Below, piece by piece: positions 27,573 to 36,658 of a stretch of 64,000 nt of DNA (positions within the stretch are counted from its first letter, which is position 1; the number at the start of each line of letters is the position of its first letter). Made by a program: the position numbers and the translations under genes. The notes under the pieces were generated by a model. That model saw only the letters and a list, made by a program, of their open reading frames with translations, did no database searches and was not told where the DNA came from. Source of the DNA: Limosilactobacillus balticus (GTDB lineage Bacteria; Bacillota; Bacilli; Lactobacillales; Lactobacillaceae); contig NZ_JACIVH010000042.1 of assembly GCF_014145615.1 (NCBI RefSeq), forward strand, positions 1 through 64,000. The letters are read 5' to 3'.

Positions 27573-29510
27573 TTAGAATCTCCGCAAATGACGCAACGAA
27601 TGATTCGACCGGGTTGTATTTTGAAAACGACTGTGCCGGCGGGGTGGTCGTCGTCCTGGCATTGGCAATGGTGCTGCGCTTGTCTCCTCTTCACTAACTT
27701 TAATTTCAACAGCAGGCTCAGGGACTACAACTTCTTCAGATAATAATTGAGCAGGTTCTGCTCCTAATTCCTCAGATGAAGTAAGTTCCTCTTTCTCATC
27801 TGAAGATTCAGTTTCTTCCGTAAGATCTTCGTTAGTCTCTGTTGGTGCCGCTTGAGGGGTGACGTCAAAGGAGATTGATAATTCATCCCCGCCGACTGCT
27901 GCACTGACTGCAGGAGCTTCCGCCTGATTTTCTTCTTGTTCAGTAGTAGCTACTGACTTTTCTTCATCATCTGAGGCAAAGGAAATTATATAAGCTGACG
28001 AATCAGATTCTTCTTCAACGGCTGCATCGTCCGAAACTGTACTTTGGGCGAAATCATCTTGCGGTTCAACTTGCTTTTCTTCCTCAGCATCATTAAACGG
28101 GATATCCTCCAAATTTTCTTCGACCGGTGTTTCCTTTTCTGCCAATTGAGAACTAGATACCTGTTCTTGACTATCAGAAGCAAATGGAATATCAACTTCT
28201 TCTTTTGCTCCTTCAACTGATGAAAATTCAAGAGGTTCTTCCACATTGACAAAATGTTCGTCTTGTTTCAATTCTTCTGTTGTGCGCACTACCGACTCCG
28301 CTAATTCCTTCTTAGAAATAGCATGACCACTTGCGACCATCGAAGTTCCAGTGGCTGTTGCTGCCGTAGAATTACTCATATAAACATTTTGCTGGTCCAT
28401 TCCAAATAAGCGCGCTCGCAATCGTACTGTTCCATCAAGTTCATTATTATATTGGCTGACCACCCTAATAATATAGGAGTCATTAGTCTGATCTATACCA
28501 AAATTCAAGCGCATCTTGTTATCAGCAAAGGACATCGTATATGGTGTCTCGACAAGGTGATCGCCTTCCACTATCGGGAATCGATTAGTAATATCCCGTA
28601 GTCGCTGAAGGTTTACCCCATATGATTGAGGCAATTTTAATCCCCGTGAATTACGATAAATCTCAATCCGCATTGTCGACGGTTTGACGATGGCATTCGA
28701 TAATTCTTCCACTAGATCACTCGTATTAAAGACAATATAGGCATGCTTAAGATCTTTTTGTGCTGGATTAACATAGATAATGTCCTCAAAAAGCTGTTGA
28801 TCCTTATCAAAATGCATCATCCGGCTAGAAATCCCAAGAAACATGTCGTTAGCAAGATCTGGATAGTCGATATCAATGGTAAAGTCCTTCCGGTAATCAT
28901 CAACACTTATAAAACATTCCAAGCCAAATTCGTTCTCTGGAGTTGTTAGGGGATCAATTGCTAGTTCTCCCTCTAATTCACCAATTATTTGACGATGCTC
29001 GGTTACATAATTAGTAAAGGTATAGATAAGTTCGTGCTTATCACGGTCATAGGCCCCCATTGCAATAACAATCCCATCTTGATCACTAAAATCAGGAATT
29101 GGCTTTTCAGGATGACCATTAGGAGCAACCATCAAATTTGATGACAGTTGAACAGTAAATTGGTCGGCTGGTCGGACATCTTTAGCAACCGTAAAACTAA
29201 CATGCCACTCGACAGTATCTTCCCGGGTCGGATCGAGGAAAAAGTCTGATTGTGTATTAATTTTGACATTATGTAAAATATGACCATCTTCATAAAATGA
29301 CCCAAATTCAACTTGATTGCGATTTAACTGCTTATGGCCTTGGCTTAAATCTTCTTCCACCGTATGATATGCCGTTGCTGATTGTTGATTTTCATCAGGT
29401 ACGTTTTGTGCAACCGCCATTAGTATTTCACATAAGTTAGCCTTAAAGAAACCAGCACGCAAATTAAGAAGTCCATAGTAAAAATTCATTGCTTGATAAT
29501 TATCCATCAT
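27573..29510 (-). CDS. MSCRAMM-like (SdrG/Clf N2-N3 fold) protein without export signal, acidic tail
   Basis: 645 residues, not matched to any named protein I know. Residues ~95-370 strongly resemble the paired DEv-IgG domains of staphylococcal MSCRAMM adhesins: the N2 signature TYTFTDYV appears as IYTFTNYV (162-169), N3 shows FEDIIYVNPA (241-250), STMRIEIYR (278-286), LPQSYGVN and SYIIRVVSQY. The N terminus has no hydrophobic signal and the C terminus no LPXTG or membrane segment. Residues ~400-615 are acidic and Ser/Glu/Ala-rich with short recurring IPFASD/IPFNDA/ISFASD motifs. The end is Arg-rich (GRRPPRRHSR). An SD-like GAGGGCGGA precedes ATG. It is the third gene after a GtfA/GtfB-like pair. 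It could be a substrate, partner or scaffold of that system (inference). Confidence 0.75.
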   Translation of the reverse strand: MMDNYQAMNFYYGLLNLRAGFFKANLCEILMAVAQNVPDENQQSATAYHTVEEDLSQGHKQLNRNQVEFGSFYEDGHILHNVKINTQSDFFLDPTREDTVEWHVSFTVAKDVRPADQFTVQLSSNLMVAPNGHPEKPIPDFSDQDGIVIAMGAYDRDKHELIYTFTNYVTEHRQIIGELEGELAIDPLTTPENEFGLECFISVDDYRKDFTIDIDYPDLANDMFLGISSRMMHFDKDQQLFEDIIYVNPAQKDLKHAYIVFNTSDLVEELSNAIVKPSTMRIEIYRNSRGLKLPQSYGVNLQRLRDITNRFPIVEGDHLVETPYTMSFADNKMRLNFGIDQTNDSYIIRVVSQYNNELDGTVRLRARLFGMDQQNVYMSNSTAATATGTSMVASGHAISKKELAESVVRTTEELKQDEHFVNVEEPLEFSSVEGAKEEVDIPFASDSQEQVSSSQLAEKETPVEENLEDIPFNDAEEEKQVEPQDDFAQSTVSDDAAVEEESDSSAYIISFASDDEEKSVATTEQEENQAEAPAVSAAVGGDELSISFDVTPQAAPTETNEDLTEETESSDEKEELTSSEELGAEPAQLLSEEVVVPEPAVEIKVSEEETSAAPLPMPGRRPPRRHSRFQNTTRSNHSLRHLRRF

Positions 29511-29621
29511 TCCGCCCTCATTTTCCGTCTTTAGATTATCAAAAGATAACGACCAAAGGCTTCAAAAACATTTGATTCTTTTCTAATTTTCGTCTTCTGA
29601 ATATATTATAACCAATTTTAA

Positions 29622-31124
29622 CTAAATAGCTGATAGTTGTTGCCATTGCTTCCAAGTTTTTTCTTCTGCCAATTGATCTAGATTGTCATAGGTACCAGTG
29701 CTCAATCGTTGTAGTTCATCTTGATCTTGTAATAATTTGATGACGGTTTGAATAAACTGAGGTTGGTTATTTAAAGGAATGATCTCGCCATTTTCGCCTG
29801 AAGTTACCATTTCACGTGGTCCATAAAGGTAATCATAAGAAACAACTGGGACACCATGGTTTAAGGCCTCGCCCATCGCTAATGGCTGTGCATCGATTCG
29901 ACTTGCATCGACAAACAGTTGAGCTTGATCATATGCCTCATCTAATGACACCTGATATCCGGCAAATTCAATTGTGCCCGCTAAGTTGAGATCCTTAACC
30001 TGCTTTTTATAGCTATCCATATCTTCGCTAGTGCCATAGCCATAGAAAGTCAGTTTACTTTCAGGGACTTGTTGATGAATCTGCGCAAACATATTAATTA
30101 ATTGACTAGTTTGCTTATCTTCTGCCAATCTCCCAACGTAAATCAACTGTCCTGGGGTCCGATCAGTTTCATTAATTCGTGCATAATTAGCAAGAACTGG
30201 GGTCCCGTTAATTACATAAATTGGCACGGCGTTGTGAATTTGTTGCTGAAGGATCTCAGCTTGTTTAACAGTCATGACGATTATGCCATCCCACTTATCT
30301 GCATCCGTAGTAACAGGACCTTGTAGCATAGAGTTTAAGGGACCATTTATTAAGTCCTGACCATCATTAACCTGATTCATCGGCAGCCACAAGAACTTCT
30401 TTGCTTTTGTCATCATTGATTGAACCGGTTTGATCGCAACAGCTGGTCGATCAGCAATAAACACATTGTTCTCACCATTCGCCTTATTCAATTCATCTAA
30501 AAAGAAAATAAAGAGATCTTCTAAAGAGTCAAAGAAGCGATCCTGCCCCTGATAATTACGTAAGACGTTTAGAGAATTAATTGGGGTGTTTTCAACTGAT
30601 TTTACAAAATAACGTTCAAGATATACTTCACCATTGGGACGATAATAACGAACATAGTATTCCTGTCCGTCTTCACCAAAGAATTCGTCAGCTGCCTTAA
30701 AGCCACGAATATCATATTGTTGGCGAAGAGTCATATTACCGGCAATATCAAAGTAATCAACATGGTTAACTTGCCCAATCGTTCCCGCTGCAAAGTGGAT
30801 TTCGCAAACGAGGCGGTCACCGTCCTTTACTTCGCGATAGTTATTTCCGGTTCCAACTTGATAGTCAATCGGTAAAGACAAATCCTCAGTATGGAGCTTT
30901 TTGCCTTGGTAATCAGTCGTATTCGCAAAAAAATCATACATATTAACAACCTGCTCGTCAGTTAGACCAAATTTTTTAATTGTATCATGAAGAACGAGGT
31001 CAAAGTCACGAGTCACTAACTTAGCTTTTCCGCCATGCTTTTTAAATAGGGCTAGTCGTTTTAATTCAGCATGTTCAACACTGGAATTGCTGCTTAATAA
31101 GTATTGATTTACAAAAAAGTACAC
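29622..31124 (-). CDS. GtfB-like (TagE-related) GT4 glycosyltransferase, probable non-catalytic partner
   Basis: 500 residues with the N-terminal extension typical of GtfA/GtfB and TagE proteins (FVNQYLLSSNSSVEHAELKR) and a GT4-type C-terminal domain (LIYVGRLAEDKQ, LTFYGYGTSED). In the EX7E catalytic motif the first Glu is replaced by Asp (DAQPLAMGEALNHG, residues ~410-420). In GtfA/GtfB pairs the GtfB subunit is a catalytically degenerate chaperone that recognises the acceptor, which fits. The start is GTG with GGGGGAAGAG upstream, one base after the stop of the GtfA-like gene. In L. plantarum a homologous pair first named TagE5/TagE6 is needed for protein O-glycosylation. A role in wall teichoic acid glucosylation is the alternative. 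Confidence 0.85.
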   Translation of the reverse strand: MYFFVNQYLLSSNSSVEHAELKRLALFKKHGGKAKLVTRDFDLVLHDTIKKFGLTDEQVVNMYDFFANTTDYQGKKLHTEDLSLPIDYQVGTGNNYREVKDGDRLVCEIHFAAGTIGQVNHVDYFDIAGNMTLRQQYDIRGFKAADEFFGEDGQEYYVRYYRPNGEVYLERYFVKSVENTPINSLNVLRNYQGQDRFFDSLEDLFIFFLDELNKANGENNVFIADRPAVAIKPVQSMMTKAKKFLWLPMNQVNDGQDLINGPLNSMLQGPVTTDADKWDGIIVMTVKQAEILQQQIHNAVPIYVINGTPVLANYARINETDRTPGQLIYVGRLAEDKQTSQLINMFAQIHQQVPESKLTFYGYGTSEDMDSYKKQVKDLNLAGTIEFAGYQVSLDEAYDQAQLFVDASRIDAQPLAMGEALNHGVPVVSYDYLYGPREMVTSGENGEIIPLNNQPQFIQTVIKLLQDQDELQRLSTGTYDNLDQLAEEKTWKQWQQLSAI

Positions 31125-31125
31125 T

Positions 31126-32667
31126 TTACTCTTCCCCCTTTTCCTTCATGTCAGCAACTAATTCATTCCATAGCTTCATCACATTTGGTTCAGAATAACG
31201 CTCACTATCAGCATAAGCATTTTCGCTCATCTGTGCTAATTGCTTTTGATCTTGCAATAAGCGAACGATCGCTTGAGCTAATCCATCAATATCGCCGTTC
31301 TTAGTCAGCAACCCATCCTGTTGATCAATCACCACATCTGATGGCCCATATTTTATGTCATTAGCAATAATTGGCAACCCATGAGACTGGGCCTCCACTA
31401 AGGATAGCGGTAATCCTTCAGCTCGACTCGGTAAAATGAGTAATTGCGCATCTTCGTAAACCGAATTGACATCATCCGTATACCCATGGAAGGTTACTGA
31501 GTTACTGATTTGTTCATCCTTTACAATCTTATTAAGCGTCTTGTCAAAATCATCATTAGCATAACCCCAAAAATCGAGTTTGGCGTCTGGAACCATCGCT
31601 AGGACTTGTGGCCATGCTTTCAATAGATGATCTTGCTGCTTTTCAGGAGACAAGCGGGCGACCATGACAACCTGCTTTTTCGTTCGTTTTTTAAATGGAA
31701 CATGACGCTTATTAATAACTGCTGCAGGAACAATCGGGCCAGGGATCCGATAGATTTTTACGCCAAACTTGCCAAACCGGTCTTGAAGATCTTTTTGTTG
31801 TTGCGGAGTTAAGGCAATGATCCCATCCCAATTTTGAAGATGCTTAAGTCCCCAATCATAGTTATAATTAAGGGTAGAATGAAGCATATCATCAGGATTA
31901 TTGACATGGTCATTATGTAATTGAAGGATACGAAAAACCCGGTGATTCATGTGCAGAACTGCCCAGCCTAATTCATAAACCCGGTCAACGATAAAACCAA
32001 CCGGACCTTCACCACAGATTTGCTTGTCAGTGACCAACTCATCAAGAAAGAAGCGGGTTAACTGGTCAAAGTCACTAAATTGGTAGTCATGACCATGGTA
32101 ATTAAAGAGATGATAAGTTTTAAGTTCCTTGCCGCGCTTATCTTGCTGGTGGGCTAGCTGGATTGCTAAGGTACCATCTGGTCGGTAATAGTTTTCCGTT
32201 GCCATTTTCCCATCCCAGTCATAAAGTTGTTCGACCGAGATAAAACCGCGACTATCAAACCAACTAACCTTTAGCAATTTTCCATAATGGTCAAAATATT
32301 GAATATTAATTACCCGCCGATCAGCATCACTGCGCCGACGAATATAGAGAACACGTTTGCCATTTTGATAATAATTATAATTAATCCCGTCAACCTTGCG
32401 TTCCCAGTGGGGGTTAACCGGAATATCTTTAATCCGAATATCCTTTTGCGGAACCTCACAAGCCTCCTGAAAATAATCAAACAAGTTAATAAAGTTACGA
32501 TCATCAATCCCTGCTTCTGCTGTTACCAAGTGTAATTCATTGGAATATTGCCGAGTAACAATCTTCGCCGGTTGATGATATTTTTCAAACAGATGCAGAC
32601 GCTTAATTTGCGCATGCTCAATTCCTGATTTATTTCGTTGAATATTATCGTTTAGGAAAAAAAGCAT
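31126..32667 (-). CDS. GtfA-like (TagE-related) GT4 glycosyltransferase, catalytic subunit
   Basis: 513 residues. The N-terminal region (FLNDNIQRNKSGIEHAQIKRL) is shared with its downstream neighbour, and the GT4 domain has VVMVARLSPEKQQDHL and KLDFWGYAND. The EX7E motif is intact (AEGLPLSLVEAQSHG, residues ~415-430), so this is the active enzyme of the pair. It probably transfers GlcNAc or glucose to Ser/Thr of target proteins, or glucose to teichoic acid; the sequence alone does not decide. ATG 32667 has AGGGGAAATAG upstream. It is the first gene of a three-gene operon with the GtfB-like protein and the MSCRAMM-like protein. Confidence 0.87.
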   Translation of the reverse strand: MLFFLNDNIQRNKSGIEHAQIKRLHLFEKYHQPAKIVTRQYSNELHLVTAEAGIDDRNFINLFDYFQEACEVPQKDIRIKDIPVNPHWERKVDGINYNYYQNGKRVLYIRRRSDADRRVINIQYFDHYGKLLKVSWFDSRGFISVEQLYDWDGKMATENYYRPDGTLAIQLAHQQDKRGKELKTYHLFNYHGHDYQFSDFDQLTRFFLDELVTDKQICGEGPVGFIVDRVYELGWAVLHMNHRVFRILQLHNDHVNNPDDMLHSTLNYNYDWGLKHLQNWDGIIALTPQQQKDLQDRFGKFGVKIYRIPGPIVPAAVINKRHVPFKKRTKKQVVMVARLSPEKQQDHLLKAWPQVLAMVPDAKLDFWGYANDDFDKTLNKIVKDEQISNSVTFHGYTDDVNSVYEDAQLLILPSRAEGLPLSLVEAQSHGLPIIANDIKYGPSDVVIDQQDGLLTKNGDIDGLAQAIVRLLQDQKQLAQMSENAYADSERYSEPNVMKLWNELVADMKEKGEE

Positions 32668-32805
32668 TCTCTATTTCCCCTTTCATGGTTATCACTTTGA
32701 GTTTACCATATAATTGTTAATATTCCTTGAAAGCATAATAGAGGCATTTCCTAACACCTACTCAATGTGTTAATATTAATATTTATAGAAAGAAGTGGAC
32801 GAGAT

Positions 32806-33210
32806 ATGCAAAACCCATTTGGTAATAACAATAATGATAACCAAAATCCGTTTAACTTAAATAATCTCCCCCTCCCACCAAACTACGCTAAAATCGTTAA
32901 TGACCAGGGGGATATCCGAATCGCCAAAGTCGGCTTTTCTTGGACAACTCTTTGGTTTGGGCCCCTGCCAGCACTTTTTCGCGCGGATTACTATAATTTC
33001 ATTTTAATGATTGTATTAACCCTCGATTATGCTTTGGTAGCTCTTTTTTTTGGATTTAACAGCCTGCTCCAATTCCCATGGCCTTCTGTTTTCTTTGGCT
33101 TTTTCTATAATATGATGTACTTCCGACACCTATTTAATAAGGGATATCGACCAGCTGACCAACGTTCACGGGAACTGCTTACCCGGGCCCGTTATTGGAA
33201 AGGTAATTAA
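32806..33210 (+). CDS. Small membrane protein, DUF2628-like
   Basis: 134 residues. A cytoplasmic Asn/Pro-rich start (NPFGNNNNDNQNPF) leads to IRIAKVGFSWTTLWFGPLPALFR, which resembles the DUF2628 signature, and then two to three membrane segments and a basic C terminus. ATG 32806 is preceded by AGAAAGAAGTGG. An in-frame upstream start at 32767 would add 13 residues in an A/T-rich promoter-like stretch. The gene is divergent from gtfA and convergent with a TetR gene. Function unknown. Confidence 0.8.
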   Translation: MQNPFGNNNNDNQNPFNLNNLPLPPNYAKIVNDQGDIRIAKVGFSWTTLWFGPLPALFRADYYNFILMIVLTLDYALVALFFGFNSLLQFPWPSVFFGFFYNMMYFRHLFNKGYRPADQRSRELLTRARYWKGN

Positions 33211-33233
33211 TTTAAAAATAATTTTTAATAATG

Positions 33234-33275
33234 AAAAATGAGGAGACCGAGAAAATTTTTTCGGCTCCTCATTTT
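33234..33275. terminator. Bidirectional terminator
   Basis: AAAAATGAGGAGACCGAG pairs with TTCGGCTCCTCATTTT between two convergent genes; A and T runs flank the stem on both sides. Confidence 0.88.
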
Positions 33276-33917
33276 CTAGTTTAAATATGATTTATAAATT
33301 TGAATCAATTCTACTGGTGATTTCGTTTGCACGAGACCAGCAATTGACTTAATTTCGTTAATGCTTAAAGAATCTGGTGCGGCACCCCAAAGCATTAACA
33401 AATTAACAATTGTATTGATATAGAGGGTTTTAATAAATGAAAATGGCAATGGTGACTTTACATTAGCTTCTTTAATATTTATATCACCAAATAAATATGG
33501 AACTCGCACATCAAACTCTGCATTTGCTAATTCAACAATCATTTGATAAAACTGCATATCGCCATTTGAAGAAAGCAAGTTTGATAACGCATGCTTATTC
33601 TCATTACAAAAAGCCAACGTATGATTAAACGCAACTTCTGCTAATTCCTTAATTTCATCTGCACCTGGTAAATGCTTGACATCTTTTAGTTTCTCCCGAT
33701 CAATTACGAGAGCTTCTTTCAGACCTTCCAAGAGATCATTTTCAATTTCATGAAGAAGATCTTGTTTATTTTGGTAATAATTATAGAAAGTTTTCTTACT
33801 AATTTCAGCGCTATCTACAATATCATTAGTAGTACATTCTGATAACTTTTTAGTATCTAAAACAGTAATAAATCCTTCCTTAATTCTATTTAACGTATTA
33901 ATTTTACGAATATCCAT
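33276..33917 (-). CDS. TetR/AcrR-family transcriptional regulator
   Basis: 213 residues. The N-terminal DNA-binding domain is typical (TTNDIVDSAEISKKTFYNYY, residues ~29-48, then NKQDLLHEI). The rest is an all-helical ligand domain with no recognised subfamily. GGAGAAAA precedes the ATG. No transporter is divergent from it; the upstream 470 nt contain only a structured non-coding region, so the target genes are unclear. Confidence 0.88.
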   Translation of the reverse strand: MDIRKINTLNRIKEGFITVLDTKKLSECTTNDIVDSAEISKKTFYNYYQNKQDLLHEIENDLLEGLKEALVIDREKLKDVKHLPGADEIKELAEVAFNHTLAFCNENKHALSNLLSSNGDMQFYQMIVELANAEFDVRVPYLFGDINIKEANVKSPLPFSFIKTLYINTIVNLLMLWGAAPDSLSINEIKSIAGLVQTKSPVELIQIYKSYLN

Positions 33918-34015
33918 CTTTTTTCTCCTATATAAACTCCAAACTATATTATCTTAGTATAAACAATTAGTAAAAATATAGTAAAATAACACTCTTATTA
34001 GAACAAAGTATATTC

Positions 34016-34381
34016 TTGGTGTTACTTGTACACAGTGAGTGCATAATCTCGTAAAACTATTAACTATTGATAAATTACTTGGTAAAATATCAATGAATTG
34101 AAGCTGTAACACCAAAAACAATTACATGAAGAGATCAATTTTATTGCTTAATGACTTCTAGAATGTCCTTAACTTTTTCTCATTTTACTAAAGGACAAGA
34201 ATCGAATAAACTCCCAAGATTAAATTGTTCTTTCTTCTAGGGTGGTGCCAATAATTGTTTTTAGTTATTCGCCTCAATTAGACTTAACATTTTACTAGTA
34301 GCAGATAATGTGCGATATCGGCTACTATTATTCCCTAAAATAATACGTTCAATGATTTGTGCAGTCATTGAGCGTTTTTTC
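34016..34381 (+). ncRNA. Candidate structured RNA, T-box-like leader remnant with strong terminator
   Basis: No gene is visible in 33918-34388. On the plus strand there is a perfect 10-bp long-range stem (TTGGTGTTAC 34016-34025, GTAACACCAA 34106-34115). A 7-bp hairpin TGTCCTT/AAGGACA (34164-34197) and AGGGTGGTGCC (34239-34249), which resembles the T-box core AGGGTGGNACC, come next. Last is a terminator stem ACGTTCAATGA/TCATTGAGCGT (34345-34375) followed by six T. This order resembles a T-box leader, but no plus-strand gene follows; the next gene is convergent. It may be an orphan leader, a small RNA, or chance. The terminator may also serve the convergent permease, though its T run lies on the plus strand. 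Confidence 0.4.
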
Positions 34382-34388
34382 TATTCTT

Positions 34389-35783
34389 CTATTTTACTCG
34401 TTCATCATTTTCAGCTCGCTCACGACGCGTTAACCAGAATAAGATTAACGGTAAAATCACAAATCCAAAAACCATTCCAAAAATTGCAAACCAATTTGGC
34501 ATTAGATGTCCTGCACGATTAATACTAAACTCACTAATCCAATCATACCGCATTAATAAGAATAGTGTAATTACAACGGAAAGGATTGGCAAAATTACAT
34601 CAGTAAAGAAATTTTTATGAGCTGGTAAAATTTTCTCACGATTTGTTCCCCGATAAAATCGGATCACCCCAAGTGGAATAACAATAAATTCAAAAAACCG
34701 CACCGTTGCACTAATCACAATGATTGTTGGCAAGTTATATTGAAAAGCCATTGGGATTCCAACCGCTAATACTAAAGTAATGATAAAGGATACTAGCGGA
34801 AAGTTCCGTTTTGTCCGTCGCGCAATAAATTGGGGGACTTGATTTTCGTTAGCCATCGCTTCCAAAACTCGGGGAGTATGGAAGGATGATGCCACGTTAA
34901 TTCCAAACATTGAAATAATGGCACCAACTAAAATCACATCTTGCAAAACTTTATTATGAAAAATTGCAACAAGGGCAACTACCTGCTTCGTCGTTACCAT
35001 TGCAGCAGGATTAACCATCATCGCTACTGCAATCGTACAAATATAGACAATTGCAATGACTAGGATAGCAAGAGGAATAGCTCGTGGAAGGTTTTTTTCT
35101 GGATCTTTCATATCTTCAGAACCAGTTGCTACCGCTTCAAATCCAGTAAAAGCATAGAATGCTGAAATAACGGCCATAACGAATCCAGACGTTGTAAACG
35201 CAGGAATCAAGGACTTTCCCGTACTATCAGTTAAATGATTAAGTTCGTTAAAATGATTTTCACCAGTCTTAAGAAGGATAATAACTCCAGCAATAATAAT
35301 TAATGCCAAAGCTCCTAATTTCCCGACTGTCGATAGGTCATTGATGATTGTAAAAATCCGTCTTCCCATCATATTAATTACCATGATAATCAGCATTAAC
35401 ACCACAAATCCTAAGGTGATATTGCCAAACGATTGATTCCAGCCAAAAATTGAAAAGGTAGTCCGGATAACCCCAACAGCCATTACTCCCCACGCAACAG
35501 ATGCTGAGAAGAATCGCACCACTCCCATGTAAAAGCCCATATTTTCACCATATGCAGCCTTTGCATAAGAATAGGCCGCCCCGCTTTTATTTACATATTT
35601 TGCTGCCGCCGCAAACGTGATGGCTAAGATTGAAGCAAAAATTGCCGCAAAAAAGTAAGCAAGTGGCGCCTTAGTTCCAACCATTGAAACAACCGAGCCC
35701 GGTGTCAGAAAAATCCCCGACCCAATGATTGAATTGATCGCTAATAATACGATTGACCAAAAACCTAATTTAGTTTTTGTCAT
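34389..35783 (-). CDS. APC-family amino-acid permease
   Basis: 464 residues, about 12 membrane segments. The family motif IIGSGIFLTPG lies at residues ~19-29 and the conserved FYAFTGFEAVATGSEDMKDPEKNLPRA region in the middle. It starts 5 nt after the stop of a gamma-glutamyl hydrolase-like gene, so both are one operon. The pairing suggests import or exchange of glutamate, GABA or a related compound, but substrate cannot be read from sequence. Confidence 0.88.
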   Translation of the reverse strand: MTKTKLGFWSIVLLAINSIIGSGIFLTPGSVVSMVGTKAPLAYFFAAIFASILAITFAAAAKYVNKSGAAYSYAKAAYGENMGFYMGVVRFFSASVAWGVMAVGVIRTTFSIFGWNQSFGNITLGFVVLMLIIMVINMMGRRIFTIINDLSTVGKLGALALIIIAGVIILLKTGENHFNELNHLTDSTGKSLIPAFTTSGFVMAVISAFYAFTGFEAVATGSEDMKDPEKNLPRAIPLAILVIAIVYICTIAVAMMVNPAAMVTTKQVVALVAIFHNKVLQDVILVGAIISMFGINVASSFHTPRVLEAMANENQVPQFIARRTKRNFPLVSFIITLVLAVGIPMAFQYNLPTIIVISATVRFFEFIVIPLGVIRFYRGTNREKILPAHKNFFTDVILPILSVVITLFLLMRYDWISEFSINRAGHLMPNWFAIFGMVFGFVILPLILFWLTRRERAENDERVK

Positions 35784-35788
35784 GCTTG

Positions 35789-36523
35789 TTAACCTTCTTT
35801 CATCGATTTAGTTATTAAATCACTAAATAATTTATTCATTTGCTGATCACTAGAATGAAGCATTTCTGGATGCCACTGAACGCCAAGCACTGACCCATCC
35901 CCATTTTCAATTGCTTCAATTACTCCATCCTTTGCTTTGGCAACTGGATAAAGATCTTTCCCCACTGTTTTAATTAATTGGTGGTGGAAAGAATTAACGC
36001 TCAGCTGCTCTTCACCAAATAAGCTTGCAAGGTAACTGTCAGAAGCAAGGATGATTGTCTGGGTTTCAAGGTTAGTAGTGTGTCCCTGACTATGCTTAAG
36101 TGTTGGTTCGTCACGGTAACTAATATCCTGATAAAGCGAACCACCATGAGCGACATTGAGCAACTGTGCTCCTCGGCAAATTCCTAGAACTGGCTTATGG
36201 CGTTTTTCCGCTTCTTTAAGCAATAAGAGGTCAAACGCATCCCGTTGTGGCCAAATCTCGCCAATCTGAGGCAATGATTCCTCGCCATATAGACGTGGAT
36301 CGATATCATGGCCACCAGACAAGATAAGCCCGTCAACGGTTGTAACTTGTGCAATTGTCACTTCTGGATCTTCATTAAATGGAATAATATAAGGAATTCC
36401 GCCATTTTGAATCACTGCATTAACATAATCTTCATTTACATAGCTCCGGCGATAACCAGGAAATGGCCCTTGTTGATCAATAATCCGTGAGCCTGATATT
36501 CCAATAATCGGTTTTGTCATCAT
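35789..36523 (-). CDS. Class I glutamine amidotransferase-like hydrolase, PuuD type (peptidase C26)
   Basis: 244 residues resembling gamma-glutamyl-gamma-aminobutyrate hydrolases. The catalytic triad is visible: nucleophile Cys116 in GICRGAQLLN, and His218/Glu220 in GVQWHPEM. An early GGHDIDP loop (residues 70-76) is typical of the family. AAGGAG lies before two adjacent ATG codons; the second, at 36520, has the better spacing. It is translated just ahead of an amino-acid permease. No other putrescine-pathway gene is nearby, so the true gamma-glutamyl substrate is open. Confidence 0.88.
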   Translation of the reverse strand: MMTKPIIGISGSRIIDQQGPFPGYRRSYVNEDYVNAVIQNGGIPYIIPFNEDPEVTIAQVTTVDGLILSGGHDIDPRLYGEESLPQIGEIWPQRDAFDLLLLKEAEKRHKPVLGICRGAQLLNVAHGGSLYQDISYRDEPTLKHSQGHTTNLETQTIILASDSYLASLFGEEQLSVNSFHHQLIKTVGKDLYPVAKAKDGVIEAIENGDGSVLGVQWHPEMLHSSDQQMNKLFSDLITKSMKEG

Positions 36524-36658
36524 TTTTCTCCTTCCCTAATTTTCATAAGATTTATGATAAATGTTTATAAAAAATAAGTAAATAACGTTTTTTAATTGAT
36601 CCCATTTACTGATATGATATACTATTTCCTAAACAGATGTTCGATCAGAGGCTTTCAT

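Noticed and set aside
27573-27710. Frameshift at the Arg-rich end of the MSCRAMM-like protein
   Set aside because: Other frames give no adhesin-like continuation such as LPXTG, and the terminator follows directly, so the tail is likely real.
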